48,618 nt of DNA from assembly GCA_020630805.1 (NCBI GenBank), contig JAHDIM010000004.1, positions 1 to 48,618 of the forward strand. Reading direction: 5' to 3'. The stretch comes from Anaerolineales bacterium. GTDB taxonomy: Bacteria > Chloroflexota > Anaerolineae > Anaerolineales > UBA6668. Positions 15,366 to 24,606 of this stretch are shown here, one piece after another. Position 1 is the stretch's first letter, and each line of letters opens with the position of its first letter. The notes beneath the pieces were generated by a model that saw only the letters and a program-made list of their open reading frames with translations, was not told the DNA's origin and ran no database searches. The translations under genes were made by a program, and so were the position numbers.

Positions 15366-17725
15366 GCAAGCGATTTATTGGTCAATCCGTAAAACGATTT
15401 GAAGACCCCCGATTTATCAAAGGGCAGGGTCGGTATGTTGCCAACATCGATATGCCCGGCATGACCTACATGGCCATCCTGCGTAGCCCGTATGCCCACG
15501 CCAAAATCAATAATATTGATACTTCGGCAGCAGAGGCAATGGACGGTGTGGTTGGCGTATTGACTGGGCAAGATCTGGTCGATGGTGGCTGCGGTCCGCT
15601 GCCCTGTGGGTGGAACGTGCCAGACATCAAAGTACCAACGCGCTTGGCAATGACAACGGACAAAGCACGGCACGTTGGTGACAGCATTGCGGCAGTCGTG
15701 GCAGAAACGCCCTACATCGCCGCGGATGCGCTAGAAGCGATTGTTGTAGATTATGAAATCCTTGACGCTAGCGTCAACGCGCGTAACACCACTGAAGATA
15801 GCGCTGTGCAGATTCACGACGATGTGCCGAACAACATTAGTTACACCTGGGCGCTGGGCGACCAAGATGGCACCAAAGCAGCCTTGGAGGCTGCTGATCA
15901 TGTGATTGAACTTGATCTCATTAACCAACGTTTGATTCCAAATGCAATGGAACCGCGTGCCGCAGTTGCGCAATGGGACGCAACGCGAGGTGACATGACA
16001 CTATGGACCACGAGTCAAAATCCGCACCCAATCCGGTTGCTGTTGAGCGCCTTTACACTGGGCATTCCAGAACATAAGCTGCGGGTGATCTCACCTGACG
16101 TTGGCGGTGGTTTTGGCAGCAAAATCTTCCACTACCCTGAAGAAATCATTGTACCGTTTGCCGCACGGGCCTTTAACCGCCCTGTGAAATGGGTTGCCAC
16201 GCGTTCTGAGTCGTTTATGACCGACTCCCAAGGCCGTGACCATGTCACCAACTGCAAGCTCGGTGTCAACAATGATGGTACGTTTACCAGTTTATATGTC
16301 TCAACCTGGTCAGATCAGGGCGCTTATATTTCAACCTTCGCCCCACTCATCCCGACCGCGTTTTACATTTGTTTGTTGAGTGGTCTCTACAAGATCCCGA
16401 ATATTTGGGGTGAAATGTGGGGGACACTCACCAACACTGTTCCTGTCGATGCTTATCGCGGTGCAGGGCGTCCGGAAGCCTCTTATCTGGTTGAGCGACT
16501 TGTGAACGAAGCGGCCCGCCAGTTGAACATGGATGCAATTGAAATTCGGCGAAAGAACTTCATTGCAGAAGATGAATTCCCATATCAAACGCCAGTGGCA
16601 CTTGCCTATGACAGCGGCAACTACAGCGGGTTGTTTGACAAGTTGGAATCGCTAAGTGGCTACAGCGACCTTAAAACGATGCAAGCTGAAGCACGTGCCA
16701 ACGGAAAACTGATTGGCATTGGGGTATGTGGCTGTATTGAAGCCTCAGGCCCCGCACCTTCTAAGGTGGCTGGTGCACTCGGGTCAGCAGTTGGGTTCTG
16801 GGAAAGTTCAAAGATGCGCGTGCATCCGAGCGGCAAAGTTTCACTTTACACCGGGTCCCATTCACACGGCCAAGGTCACGAAACTGCCTTCGCACAAATT
16901 GTGGCTGACGAGCTTGGTATACCAATGGCAGATGTTGAAATCATCCACGGTGATACTGGCGAAATTCCATTTGGGATGGGGACTTACGGCTCACGCTCAG
17001 CCTCTGTTGGCGGGAGCGCGATTGTGAAGTCCGCAGAGAAAGTGCGCGCTAAGATGATGAAGATTGCGGCGCATCAGCTTGAAGCGGCTGAAGAAGACAT
17101 GGTCTTTGACCGTGACGAAGGTGGTGTCTATGTGAAGGGCTCACCAGACAAGCGACTGTCTTTCTTTGAACTTTCGCTTGGTGCTTACACTGCGCACAAT
17201 CTACCAGATGATATGGAGCCGGGCATGGAAGAAACCTCTTTCTACGACCCAGCGAACTTTACCTACCCTAACAGCGCACACATTGCCGTGGTCGAAATTG
17301 ATGCAAACACTGGTGAAGTTGACTTACAAGGTTACTATGCAGTCGATGACGTTGGGAACGTGATCAATCCAATGTTGGTGGAAGGCCAAATTGTTGGTGG
17401 CATTGCGCAAGGTATTGGGCAAGCATTGTATGAAAACGGTGTTTATTCCGATGATGGCGCCCTATTGTCAGGCTCTTTCATGGACTATGCCATGCCAAAA
17501 GCAATGCACTTCCCCGCCATCCACGTGGATCGACAAGAAACGCCTTCGCCGCACAACCCACTGGGTGTGAAAGGTGCTGGTGAAATGGGGACGATTGCCT
17601 CTACGGTTGCGACTGCCAACGCCGTGATGGATGCTCTCGCCCCACTTGGGATTGGCCACCTTGAAATGCCGCTAACTGCGAGCAAAATTCATAGTGCAAT
17701 AGCCGCCCACGCTGGACAACTGTAG
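15362..17725 (+). CDS. coxL: Molybdenum hydroxylase large subunit, form II CoxL type
   Basis: A 787-residue xanthine-oxidase-family subunit from the ATG overlapping the coxS stop. Molybdopterin-binding motifs include GGGFGSK (248-254). The active-site loop reads AYRGAGR at 364-370, the signature of form II or putative CO dehydrogenases; form I enzymes have AYxCSFR with the copper-binding Cys. The catalytic Glu is in GVKGAGE (Glu741). Form II enzymes occur in SLM gene order, as here. Their substrate is debated: poor CO oxidation, or aldehydes and N-heterocycles. It works with the CoxS and CoxM subunits beside it and probably needs the MoxR/VWA pair upstream. The symbol is by homology only. Confidence 0.9.
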   Translation: MSKRFIGQSVKRFEDPRFIKGQGRYVANIDMPGMTYMAILRSPYAHAKINNIDTSAAEAMDGVVGVLTGQDLVDGGCGPLPCGWNVPDIKVPTRLAMTTDKARHVGDSIAAVVAETPYIAADALEAIVVDYEILDASVNARNTTEDSAVQIHDDVPNNISYTWALGDQDGTKAALEAADHVIELDLINQRLIPNAMEPRAAVAQWDATRGDMTLWTTSQNPHPIRLLLSAFTLGIPEHKLRVISPDVGGGFGSKIFHYPEEIIVPFAARAFNRPVKWVATRSESFMTDSQGRDHVTNCKLGVNNDGTFTSLYVSTWSDQGAYISTFAPLIPTAFYICLLSGLYKIPNIWGEMWGTLTNTVPVDAYRGAGRPEASYLVERLVNEAARQLNMDAIEIRRKNFIAEDEFPYQTPVALAYDSGNYSGLFDKLESLSGYSDLKTMQAEARANGKLIGIGVCGCIEASGPAPSKVAGALGSAVGFWESSKMRVHPSGKVSLYTGSHSHGQGHETAFAQIVADELGIPMADVEIIHGDTGEIPFGMGTYGSRSASVGGSAIVKSAEKVRAKMMKIAAHQLEAAEEDMVFDRDEGGVYVKGSPDKRLSFFELSLGAYTAHNLPDDMEPGMEETSFYDPANFTYPNSAHIAVVEIDANTGEVDLQGYYAVDDVGNVINPMLVEGQIVGGIAQGIGQALYENGVYSDDGALLSGSFMDYAMPKAMHFPAIHVDRQETPSPHNPLGVKGAGEMGTIASTVATANAVMDALAPLGIGHLEMPLTASKIHSAIAAHAGQL

Positions 17726-17736
17726 GAGGGAATGGA

Positions 17737-18864
17737 ATGTATCCTGCTAAATTTGATTACTATCGCGCCAATTCTGTTGAAGAGGCGCTTGACTTACTTG
17801 CTGCGCATGAAGACGCAAAGCTGCTAGCTGGCGGCCACAGTTTGGTGCCAGTCATGAAGCTGCGCCTGTCTTCCCCAGCAGCACTGATTGACATCGGCCG
17901 GATTGATGCCCTCAAAGGCATTTGTAAAGATGACGATGGCAACGTCAAAATCGGGGCGTTGACAACCTATGCAGCCACTGCGGCCGCAAACGGAGGCACG
18001 CCACAGGCCGTCACTGAGACAGCTAGCATTATTGCCGACCAACAAGTCCGCAATCGTGGCACAATCGGCGGCGGCTGTGCGCACGCAGATCCTGCTTCTG
18101 ATATGCCTACTGTGTTGACCGCGCTTGGAGCTTCATTTAGCTTAGCTAGTAAAGACGGCATGCGTGACGTTGGCGCAACGGACTTCTTTACCGGATTTTT
18201 CGAAACAGATTTGGGAGAACAAGAGGTGATGACCACGATCAATGTGCCAGCTGAAGGCGCTGGAACGGGGTCAGCCTATATGAAGCTTCCCAATCCCGCT
18301 AGTGGTTACGCCATGGTCGGAGCCGCGGCAACGATTACGGCAAATGGTGGCACTTGTGAAAGCATCGGTGTTGCAGTTGGCGGCTTGACTGCTGGTCCGG
18401 TGAAATGTAGCGCAGTAGAAGCTGCGTTAGTTGGTAAAGCGCTGACGCAAGAGAACATTGCTGCGGCAACGAATGCTGTTCTACAAGATGTTGCTCGTGA
18501 AGATGCCAGTGGTGATATGCACGCGAGTGCTGAATACCGGCATGCTGTGTTACCAACGTTTATTTACCGCGCCCTAACCGCTGCAGCTGAACGCGCAATG
18601 GCAAGCGGTGAAGGTGATGATTTGACGAAGATCGAAGGTGTTGGACCTAAAGTTGCCGAAATTCTTAGCAATGGTGGTTTGAGAACGTTCGCGCAGGTTG
18701 CTGCATCTTCATCAGATGTAATTAGCGCCCTGCTCCGTGACGCTGGGAGTGCGTACAATCGCATGGATCCGACAACTTGGCCGCAGCAAGCATCTCTTGC
18801 GGCGGCTGGTGACTGGGATGCGCTAAAAACGCTTCAAGATGAACTAGACGGAGGGCGGGCGTAA
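17737..18864 (+). CDS. coxM: Molybdenum hydroxylase FAD subunit (CoxM-like) with C-terminal helix-hairpin-helix domain
   Basis: A 375-residue protein whose ATG follows a strong GGAGGG. Residues 1-290 form the FAD-binding PCMH-type subunit, with AGGHSLVPVMKLRL (31-44) and TIGGGCAHADPASD (109-122) contacting FAD. CoxM subunits normally end near residue 290. Here about 80 more residues follow, with DLTKIEGVGPKVAEIL (295-310) as a helix-hairpin-helix (GxGxK) motif and a Trp-rich end (TTWPQQASLAAAGDW). Free-standing or fused copies of this tail occur in other bacterial proteins as a binding module. The fusion has no stop or frameshift between the parts. A strong terminator follows. Confidence 0.92.
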   Translation: MYPAKFDYYRANSVEEALDLLAAHEDAKLLAGGHSLVPVMKLRLSSPAALIDIGRIDALKGICKDDDGNVKIGALTTYAATAAANGGTPQAVTETASIIADQQVRNRGTIGGGCAHADPASDMPTVLTALGASFSLASKDGMRDVGATDFFTGFFETDLGEQEVMTTINVPAEGAGTGSAYMKLPNPASGYAMVGAAATITANGGTCESIGVAVGGLTAGPVKCSAVEAALVGKALTQENIAAATNAVLQDVAREDASGDMHASAEYRHAVLPTFIYRALTAAAERAMASGEGDDLTKIEGVGPKVAEILSNGGLRTFAQVAASSSDVISALLRDAGSAYNRMDPTTWPQQASLAAAGDWDALKTLQDELDGGRA

Positions 18865-18890
18865 GTCTCATTGAACATTCTCTAGTTAAT

Positions 18891-18922
18891 AAAAGCTCTG
18901 ATCAAAAATGATCAGAGCTTTT
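18891..18922 (+). terminator. Rho-independent terminator after coxM
   Basis: AAAAGCTCTGATCA (18891-18904) and TGATCAGAGCTTTT (18909-18922) form a perfect 14-bp stem with an AAAA loop followed by a T-rich tail. It ends the cox operon and isolates it from the polysaccharide genes. Confidence 0.93.
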
Positions 18923-19087
18923 TATTTAATTAGCTTAGGTAAAATAAAACGTGTTACTAACCTGAGAGGTTTATGTCTAACTTTAAATCAATGTCCTAAA
19001 TTTTTATATAAGTCAGTTTATTAGCCACATTGCACATAAATTTTGCCATGACTGGATACCGGTTCGGCGAAACAACAGCACAATCCC

Positions 19088-21046
19088 ATGAACATCTCCA
19101 AGCATCGCATATTTCCATTATTGTTCGTCCTCGCCGCAATTTATATGTCATTGAATCCGCGACACAGTGTTGCGGCTCAGGCTGGGTCTGACACGCCATT
19201 TGCCTATCAACTGACCCTTGAAGATCTGGGCTTTCAGTCGGACGTTCTGCTTTCAGGCCAGCAAAGTGCGTTCAGTATGACGTTTCCAAATCCAAATAAG
19301 CATATTGAGACTGCAATGCTAATGCTTTATTTGCAGCCGGCGCCCGGTATTTCAGATGCATCGACAATTACGATCAATGTCAATGGTAGACCTGTGTTAG
19401 TGCAACCCGTTACGGATTTGCGAGAAGGCGAGCCGCTTGAAGTTCCGATTGCGGATATTGATGAAGAGTTTATTCAAATTGATATTCAGTCACTTCTCCT
19501 GACCGCTAACGAAATTTGCCAAGATAGTAACCATTGGATAATTTTAGGAAATCAGTCTGCACTGTTGTTTGATCGACCAGATCAGTATTCAAGTATTCGT
19601 GATTTCTTGCTTGCTCCGGGTGGACGGATTGTATTTTCCGGTGATTGGTCGACGGCTGAAATGCAAACGCATAGCATTGCGTTATATGCTGCTATTCAAC
19701 ATGCATATCACAACGTTCCGGTGGAGATTGAGATGGCAACCGGAACGCCCCAGTTAGAGTCAACTGGACTGCGGATTATCCAAGTAACTGCGGATCAGTC
19801 TGATGCCTTGCTGTTGAAAGAGAACACGCTATTTATTAGTGCCGATACAAACGTCTTCAACGTGCTTGAGAATGCATTGGCAGACTCTGTCCTGCTAGGA
19901 GATGCCTTGTCCACATTAGACGTCCTTAGTCGGGCAGGTCATAGTGATCAATTACGCACAATCCGAAGCCTAGGCGTTGGAAATACTAATTTAGTTGGCA
20001 CTGGGGAACTGCCGGTTTCAATACCTTTTCGCATCACAGACTTTGGCGGGTGGCCTGAGCAACTGACTTTTCATTTACGGGCGGCGGTAGATCCGATTCC
20101 AGAGGATACCCTAGACCGGGCGCTTGTCCGACTGCGCGTCAATGGTAGTTTGGTTGAAGCGATTGACATACGTGGAACGAGCGTCTTAGATGCCACCATT
20201 GATATTCCATCGAACCTGCTAAAAGCAAATAACAATCTGGAAGTGGAGTTTGCGTACTATCCAGTCGAAGGAAACTGCAGCGGAAATAACTATCGGCTAG
20301 AGGCAACCCTGTTAAGCAATAGCGCTTTTAGCTGGCAGGGAATTGGGGACCCAACCGGCAACATTACAGAAGTGAGTTTATATTTCGCTGGCAAAGGCGA
20401 TCTGATTATGGACAAGCTAGACCCTGAGGTTGCCCAAAGTATTGCAGAATTTTTAGGCACAGCAAGTCGTTTCGCTGCCACACCAATCCGTCCGATCTAT
20501 GCGGGAACCGCACCAAGTGAGAATGAGGCCTCTTACAAGGTTCTTGTCAATCCGACCGATGCAGTTGCTCAGGAATTTGGTGCGGTTATGGCGCTAGACC
20601 GTGCATTTTCCATCAAAACAGAACAGAGTGACATGATGCTGATGAATGCCACCCCGTCAGATGCAATTGGCGTCATTCAATATGTGCCAGACAAGTTACA
20701 GCCAGTCCTGATATTTCAAACCTCAACCGAGGCCGATGCAAGTGTCCTCACCTCGGTGTTGAACAGGGTGAGTGACCCCATTGCGTACAATCGACTAAGC
20801 GGCGACCTTATTATTGGGGATCACGATGAATTTTTGAATTTGACTGCCAATGCGGATGATATTGCCATTTCAAATGGGTCGTCCTCCTTCTGGTCAGGCG
20901 ATCGTGCGAATTTAAGAATTGTGCTGTTTGTTGCGATTGCTGTGCTCATTCTTTTCTTCTGGTGGCAGATTTATCGTCAAATTGGTAGTAAGCGCAATGT
21001 TGCGGCTCCAGATCAAGTTGACTATATCTCTCCAACGCGCGATTAA
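19088..21046 (+). CDS. BcsB-like cellulose synthase accessory protein
   Basis: A 652-residue exported protein. It has a signal peptide at about 1-30 (hydrophobic core PLLFVLAAIYM, then Ala-rich site), a long extracytoplasmic region and one C-terminal membrane helix (LRIVLFVAIAVLILFFWW) followed by a short basic cytoplasmic tail. The pattern of repeated beta-rich segments with VNGRPV- and VNGSLVE-like motifs matches BcsB/YchB, which escorts the growing glucan out of the membrane synthase. Its partner synthase is the next gene. Codon use is like the neighbours. No strong Shine-Dalgarno precedes the ATG. The exact polysaccharide cannot be inferred. Confidence 0.85.
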   Translation: MNISKHRIFPLLFVLAAIYMSLNPRHSVAAQAGSDTPFAYQLTLEDLGFQSDVLLSGQQSAFSMTFPNPNKHIETAMLMLYLQPAPGISDASTITINVNGRPVLVQPVTDLREGEPLEVPIADIDEEFIQIDIQSLLLTANEICQDSNHWIILGNQSALLFDRPDQYSSIRDFLLAPGGRIVFSGDWSTAEMQTHSIALYAAIQHAYHNVPVEIEMATGTPQLESTGLRIIQVTADQSDALLLKENTLFISADTNVFNVLENALADSVLLGDALSTLDVLSRAGHSDQLRTIRSLGVGNTNLVGTGELPVSIPFRITDFGGWPEQLTFHLRAAVDPIPEDTLDRALVRLRVNGSLVEAIDIRGTSVLDATIDIPSNLLKANNNLEVEFAYYPVEGNCSGNNYRLEATLLSNSAFSWQGIGDPTGNITEVSLYFAGKGDLIMDKLDPEVAQSIAEFLGTASRFAATPIRPIYAGTAPSENEASYKVLVNPTDAVAQEFGAVMALDRAFSIKTEQSDMMLMNATPSDAIGVIQYVPDKLQPVLIFQTSTEADASVLTSVLNRVSDPIAYNRLSGDLIIGDHDEFLNLTANADDIAISNGSSSFWSGDRANLRIVLFVAIAVLILFFWWQIYRQIGSKRNVAAPDQVDYISPTRD

Positions 21047-21082
21047 CCATCGTTGCTTACCACGACATCTTTGCAACGTTAG

Positions 21083-23014
21083 ATGTATACCGAAGCCTTA
21101 TTCAACATCGAAGCCCTTGCTGGGCGCTTAGATCATTTGCCTGTTATTGAGCAGCAGGTGCTGATTAGGCTGCTCGTTGAAGAAAAACTTTCAACCGAGG
21201 ACCTCTTTGTCGCGCTCGCAATTTCTGAGGATGATGGGTCTAGCATCTTAGACGTGCTGGGCGCAATGGATTTTGTAAAACCTAGTGAGTTTGCCACCCA
21301 TTTAGCCCGCGTGACCGGATCAGGAATTTACAGTGATATTGTTGACAGCGATTTTTATAAATTTGACCCAACAACAACACGCATGATGTCGCCTGCGGTT
21401 CAGGCTCGATTTATGTTCTGTGCAGTCCAGAAATTTGACGACGCAGTGGTTGTTCTTGGCGTTGATCCTGAAGATTCAGATATGCATGGCGCGTTAGAAG
21501 AAACGTTTCCAGGCCACGAAGTGATCTTCTTTGTTGGCACGCCCAGTGATGTGACTCACCTAATTGACCTAGCGTTTCAAGATATTGCAAGCTGGGAAGC
21601 GGTTCACAAAATTGAAGTCATGCGACCGGAAGAGTCAGCTTCAAGGGTATTTTCGGCCGGACAAATTGTTGTGTTTTGCGCGCTAACGCTCTTATTCGCC
21701 TACTTCGCAACCTTCAACCTGTACAGGACTATTTCCGTAATGATGGCGACCTTGAGTCTCTTTTACGTACTTTCCATCTTGTACAAACTGCTACTGGCCT
21801 TAGTAGGAAGCTTTGATGAAATTGAAACCCGCATTAGCGACGCAGAAGTCTATGCCCTAGATGACAGTGAGTTGCCAATTTACAGCATCTTGGTGCCTGT
21901 GTACAAAGAACCTGAAGTTGTTTCAAACCTGTTGGGTGCCTTGTCGCGACTCAACTATCCGCGGCAGAAGTTAGATGTACTTATTCTGATGGAAGCCGAT
22001 GACTTGGACACCATCACTGCCGTGCGCGATGCCGATCCCCCGAGTTTTATTCGTCCGATTTACGTCCCCCCAAGTCATCCGCGCACAAAACCGAAAGCAT
22101 GCAATTACGGTATGTTATTTTGCCGTGGACAGTACGTTACCATTTATGACGCAGAGGACATTCCCCATCCAGACCAGTTGAAGAAGGCGATCATTGGCTT
22201 TGAAAGAGCAGACCCGCCACATGCAGTGGTGCAAGCAGCGCTCAACTATTACAACAGCGATGAAAACTGGCTAACGCGCATGTTCACCCTTGAATATACC
22301 TACTGGTTTGACTACATGCTGCCAGGTCTAGATCGTTTGGGCTTGCCAATTCCGCTTGGGGGGACAAGCAATCACTTTCAAACAAAATTGTTGCGTGAAC
22401 TTGGGGCGTGGGATCCATATAACGTGACCGAAGACGCAGATTTAGGCATCCGGGCCACAGCACGCGGGTTTACTGTTGGTGTAATCAATTCCACCACGAT
22501 GGAAGAAGCCAATAAAGCTCCTAAAAATTGGATCCGCCAGCGTAGCCGCTGGATCAAAGGTTATATGCAGACGTGGTTGGTACACAACCGGCATCCCATA
22601 AAACTCCTTAGCCGTATTGGGTTTATCAACTGGCTCAGCTATCAATTTTTTATTGGTGGAACAGTGTTGACATTTCTCATCAATCCCGTGATGTGGATTT
22701 TTACGATTTTGTGGCTCGTGTTTGGCAATGCTTTCACAGATCTTGTGTTTACACGGTCAACGCTGCACATTATGCAACTCAGTTTTGTAATTGGAAATGC
22801 ATTGGCTATTTATCTCAATATGTTATCTGTCTTGCGTCGTGAACTGTATCACCTAACGCTGTGGGCCTTGTTCAACCCAGTGTATTGGGTGATGCACTCA
22901 TTGGCAGCATATATGGCGCTCTGGCAGTTGTTTACGAAACCGTTTTACTGGGAAAAGACAGAACACGGCCTCACTACGGTAAAACCAGCCGAATTTGCTG
23001 GATCGCATAGCTAA
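21083..23014 (+). CDS. BcsA-like family 2 glycosyltransferase with N-terminal MshEN-like domain
   Basis: The 643-residue protein has three parts. Residues 1-180 resemble the N-terminal domain of type II secretion ATPases (MshEN-like); this assignment is tentative. Two membrane helices at about 192-240 follow. The processive GT2 core has YDAED (355-359), the TED catalytic base (449-451) and QRSRW (486-490), the cellulose-synthase signature for glucan binding, followed by several membrane helices. There is no C-terminal PilZ domain. In canonical BcsA, PilZ binds c-di-GMP; MshEN domains can also bind that nucleotide, so the N-terminal domain may replace it (inference). It overlaps functionally with the BcsB-like partner 36 nt upstream. 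Confidence 0.88.
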   Translation: MYTEALFNIEALAGRLDHLPVIEQQVLIRLLVEEKLSTEDLFVALAISEDDGSSILDVLGAMDFVKPSEFATHLARVTGSGIYSDIVDSDFYKFDPTTTRMMSPAVQARFMFCAVQKFDDAVVVLGVDPEDSDMHGALEETFPGHEVIFFVGTPSDVTHLIDLAFQDIASWEAVHKIEVMRPEESASRVFSAGQIVVFCALTLLFAYFATFNLYRTISVMMATLSLFYVLSILYKLLLALVGSFDEIETRISDAEVYALDDSELPIYSILVPVYKEPEVVSNLLGALSRLNYPRQKLDVLILMEADDLDTITAVRDADPPSFIRPIYVPPSHPRTKPKACNYGMLFCRGQYVTIYDAEDIPHPDQLKKAIIGFERADPPHAVVQAALNYYNSDENWLTRMFTLEYTYWFDYMLPGLDRLGLPIPLGGTSNHFQTKLLRELGAWDPYNVTEDADLGIRATARGFTVGVINSTTMEEANKAPKNWIRQRSRWIKGYMQTWLVHNRHPIKLLSRIGFINWLSYQFFIGGTVLTFLINPVMWIFTILWLVFGNAFTDLVFTRSTLHIMQLSFVIGNALAIYLNMLSVLRRELYHLTLWALFNPVYWVMHSLAAYMALWQLFTKPFYWEKTEHGLTTVKPAEFAGSHS

Positions 23015-23016
23015 GC

Positions 23017-24438
23017 ATGTTAATGTCAGTTCTTGGTAAGAATAGGCGCCAGATTTACATTCTGGGGCTGTGGTTGTTATTGTCGGTGATTATTTCTGGG
23101 TGCAGTTGGTGGCTGTGGGAAACGCGGTTAGTTATGAGTACGGAAATGCTGTTTTGGGAGAGTATGCGACGATTAACTGTTGGCTTCCAAACACGGCGTT
23201 GGATTAACCTGTTAACGACAGATCCCATATTGCCGTTTTTGCTGACAGTGTTGACAAGCAGTGTTCATGTATTTGTTGGGCTTGTTGGTGCTGCATTTCT
23301 GACAAGCCTGACGGTAGTCTGTAGTCGGGCAAAGTTTAAATTCATCAGTTATCTAATGCTAATTTTCCACCCGGCTGTAATTCTTACATGTTTGTTTTAT
23401 CCGACGCATGCTCTTCAAGCTTGGTTGTTGTTACTAGCGTTATATTTCGCACAGCGTTACCGTGACACGAAGGTCACGGCACGATTAATGCTTGTTGGGT
23501 TAGTACTGGCATGTTTAGTATTTTCGAGCCGAAGTTGGTGGCTTTCTACAATGGTGTTGCTACTTGTTTTCTGGGATACGTCTCAGAGACCTGAACGCCG
23601 CAATTCACTTCTCATTATCTATCTGACTGCACCATTCTTCGCTTATCTTGCGCAGTGGTATTTAGGGGTTGTCACTCGTGGTGTACCGCGATATGCGCTG
23701 TTCGATTTTGTCGGAGCCTTAGCTATTCATAACGTTTGGCACACTGAGTATGTTTTTGGTGACCCCTTGGTTCTCCTTGAAATGCTTGCGGTTTTGGCAG
23801 TCGTTGTGGCTTGGAGCTATGTTGTGGTCTCTGAGTTTAGCTTTCGCCGTCACCTTCTCGGTAATGCCCAGTACCTTTGGCAAAACGGGCTACTCCTTTT
23901 CATTCCCTTTGTTTGGCTGTTTAGTTTGTTCTTGCCGAATCAGCATCTGGATTTATTAAACTGGCTTCCGTTCGTTGTGATGTTACCGATTATGGTGTGG
24001 CGTATGGGATTGACTGACTTACAACGACGCTATTTTATTGTCGTGTTGGTGCTTTCAACAACTGTTGGATGGGTCTCAATTTTTCGGTCTAGCGTGACAG
24101 AGCCGCATTATTTAGCAATGCAAACTATTTCAAATAATCAGTCAGATTGGATGACAGACTGGCGAGATGCTGGAGTTGCCCTACCAGAGAATAGTGCGAT
24201 TTTGTTGCGCCCCACTTTGGAATTTGCGCTGTTAACTTTTTTGGATGATAGCATCGCAGTATATCTTCCTGAGGATGCTGAATATCAGCAGGCGTTTGCG
24301 GGTCATTTTGAACAGAATTTGTATGTGTTAGAGATTTTTCTAGATCGTTCGCGGACAACGCCTTCAGTATATTCAATTTACGATTTTCTCTTTCTTTCTG
24401 GGTATTTTGGTAATTTAGATTTATATCATTTTGATTAG
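23017..24438 (+). CDS. Polytopic membrane protein, possibly GT-C-like
   Basis: A 473-residue protein with about ten predicted membrane helices separated by short loops, followed by a soluble C-terminal segment of about 70 residues. The start is 2 nt after the glycosyltransferase stop, so it is co-translated with it. The layout, a first loop with charged residues between helix 1 and 2 followed by many helices, resembles lipid-linked-sugar GT-C transferases, but I see no diagnostic motif. It probably serves the same polysaccharide pathway as the two upstream genes. T-rich composition simply reflects hydrophobic codons. The identity is unresolved. Confidence 0.65.
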   Translation: MLMSVLGKNRRQIYILGLWLLLSVIISGCSWWLWETRLVMSTEMLFWESMRRLTVGFQTRRWINLLTTDPILPFLLTVLTSSVHVFVGLVGAAFLTSLTVVCSRAKFKFISYLMLIFHPAVILTCLFYPTHALQAWLLLLALYFAQRYRDTKVTARLMLVGLVLACLVFSSRSWWLSTMVLLLVFWDTSQRPERRNSLLIIYLTAPFFAYLAQWYLGVVTRGVPRYALFDFVGALAIHNVWHTEYVFGDPLVLLEMLAVLAVVVAWSYVVVSEFSFRRHLLGNAQYLWQNGLLLFIPFVWLFSLFLPNQHLDLLNWLPFVVMLPIMVWRMGLTDLQRRYFIVVLVLSTTVGWVSIFRSSVTEPHYLAMQTISNNQSDWMTDWRDAGVALPENSAILLRPTLEFALLTFLDDSIAVYLPEDAEYQQAFAGHFEQNLYVLEIFLDRSRTTPSVYSIYDFLFLSGYFGNLDLYHFD

Positions 24439-24570
24439 TTTGCCTCTAGTGTATTGCCTATACGCAATTTAGGGTTTATAGTTGTTTGATCCAGTCCAGC
24501 GCAAGACTATTGCTAGTTCGCGCTTTTGTAATTCCCTAGAGTTAGTCATTTCTTCAAGAACTTCTTCAGA

Positions 24571-24606
24571 ATATCTTCCGATTATTGCATTATGATCGGA
24601 AGATAT
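24571..24606 (+). promoter_or_regulatory. Hairpin overlapping Shine-Dalgarno and start codon of the dioxygenase gene
   Basis: ATATCTTCCGAT (24571-24582) and ATCGGAAGATAT (24595-24606) are perfect 12-bp inverted repeats with a 12-nt loop. The right arm contains the purine-rich GGAAG and the first two bases of the ATG at 24605. If formed in mRNA it would block ribosome binding. No U-run follows, so it is not a terminator. Confidence 0.6.

Noticed and set aside
15362-17725. Form I (true) carbon monoxide dehydrogenase
   Set aside because: The active-site loop is AYRGAGR, not AYxCSFR with the copper-binding Cys.
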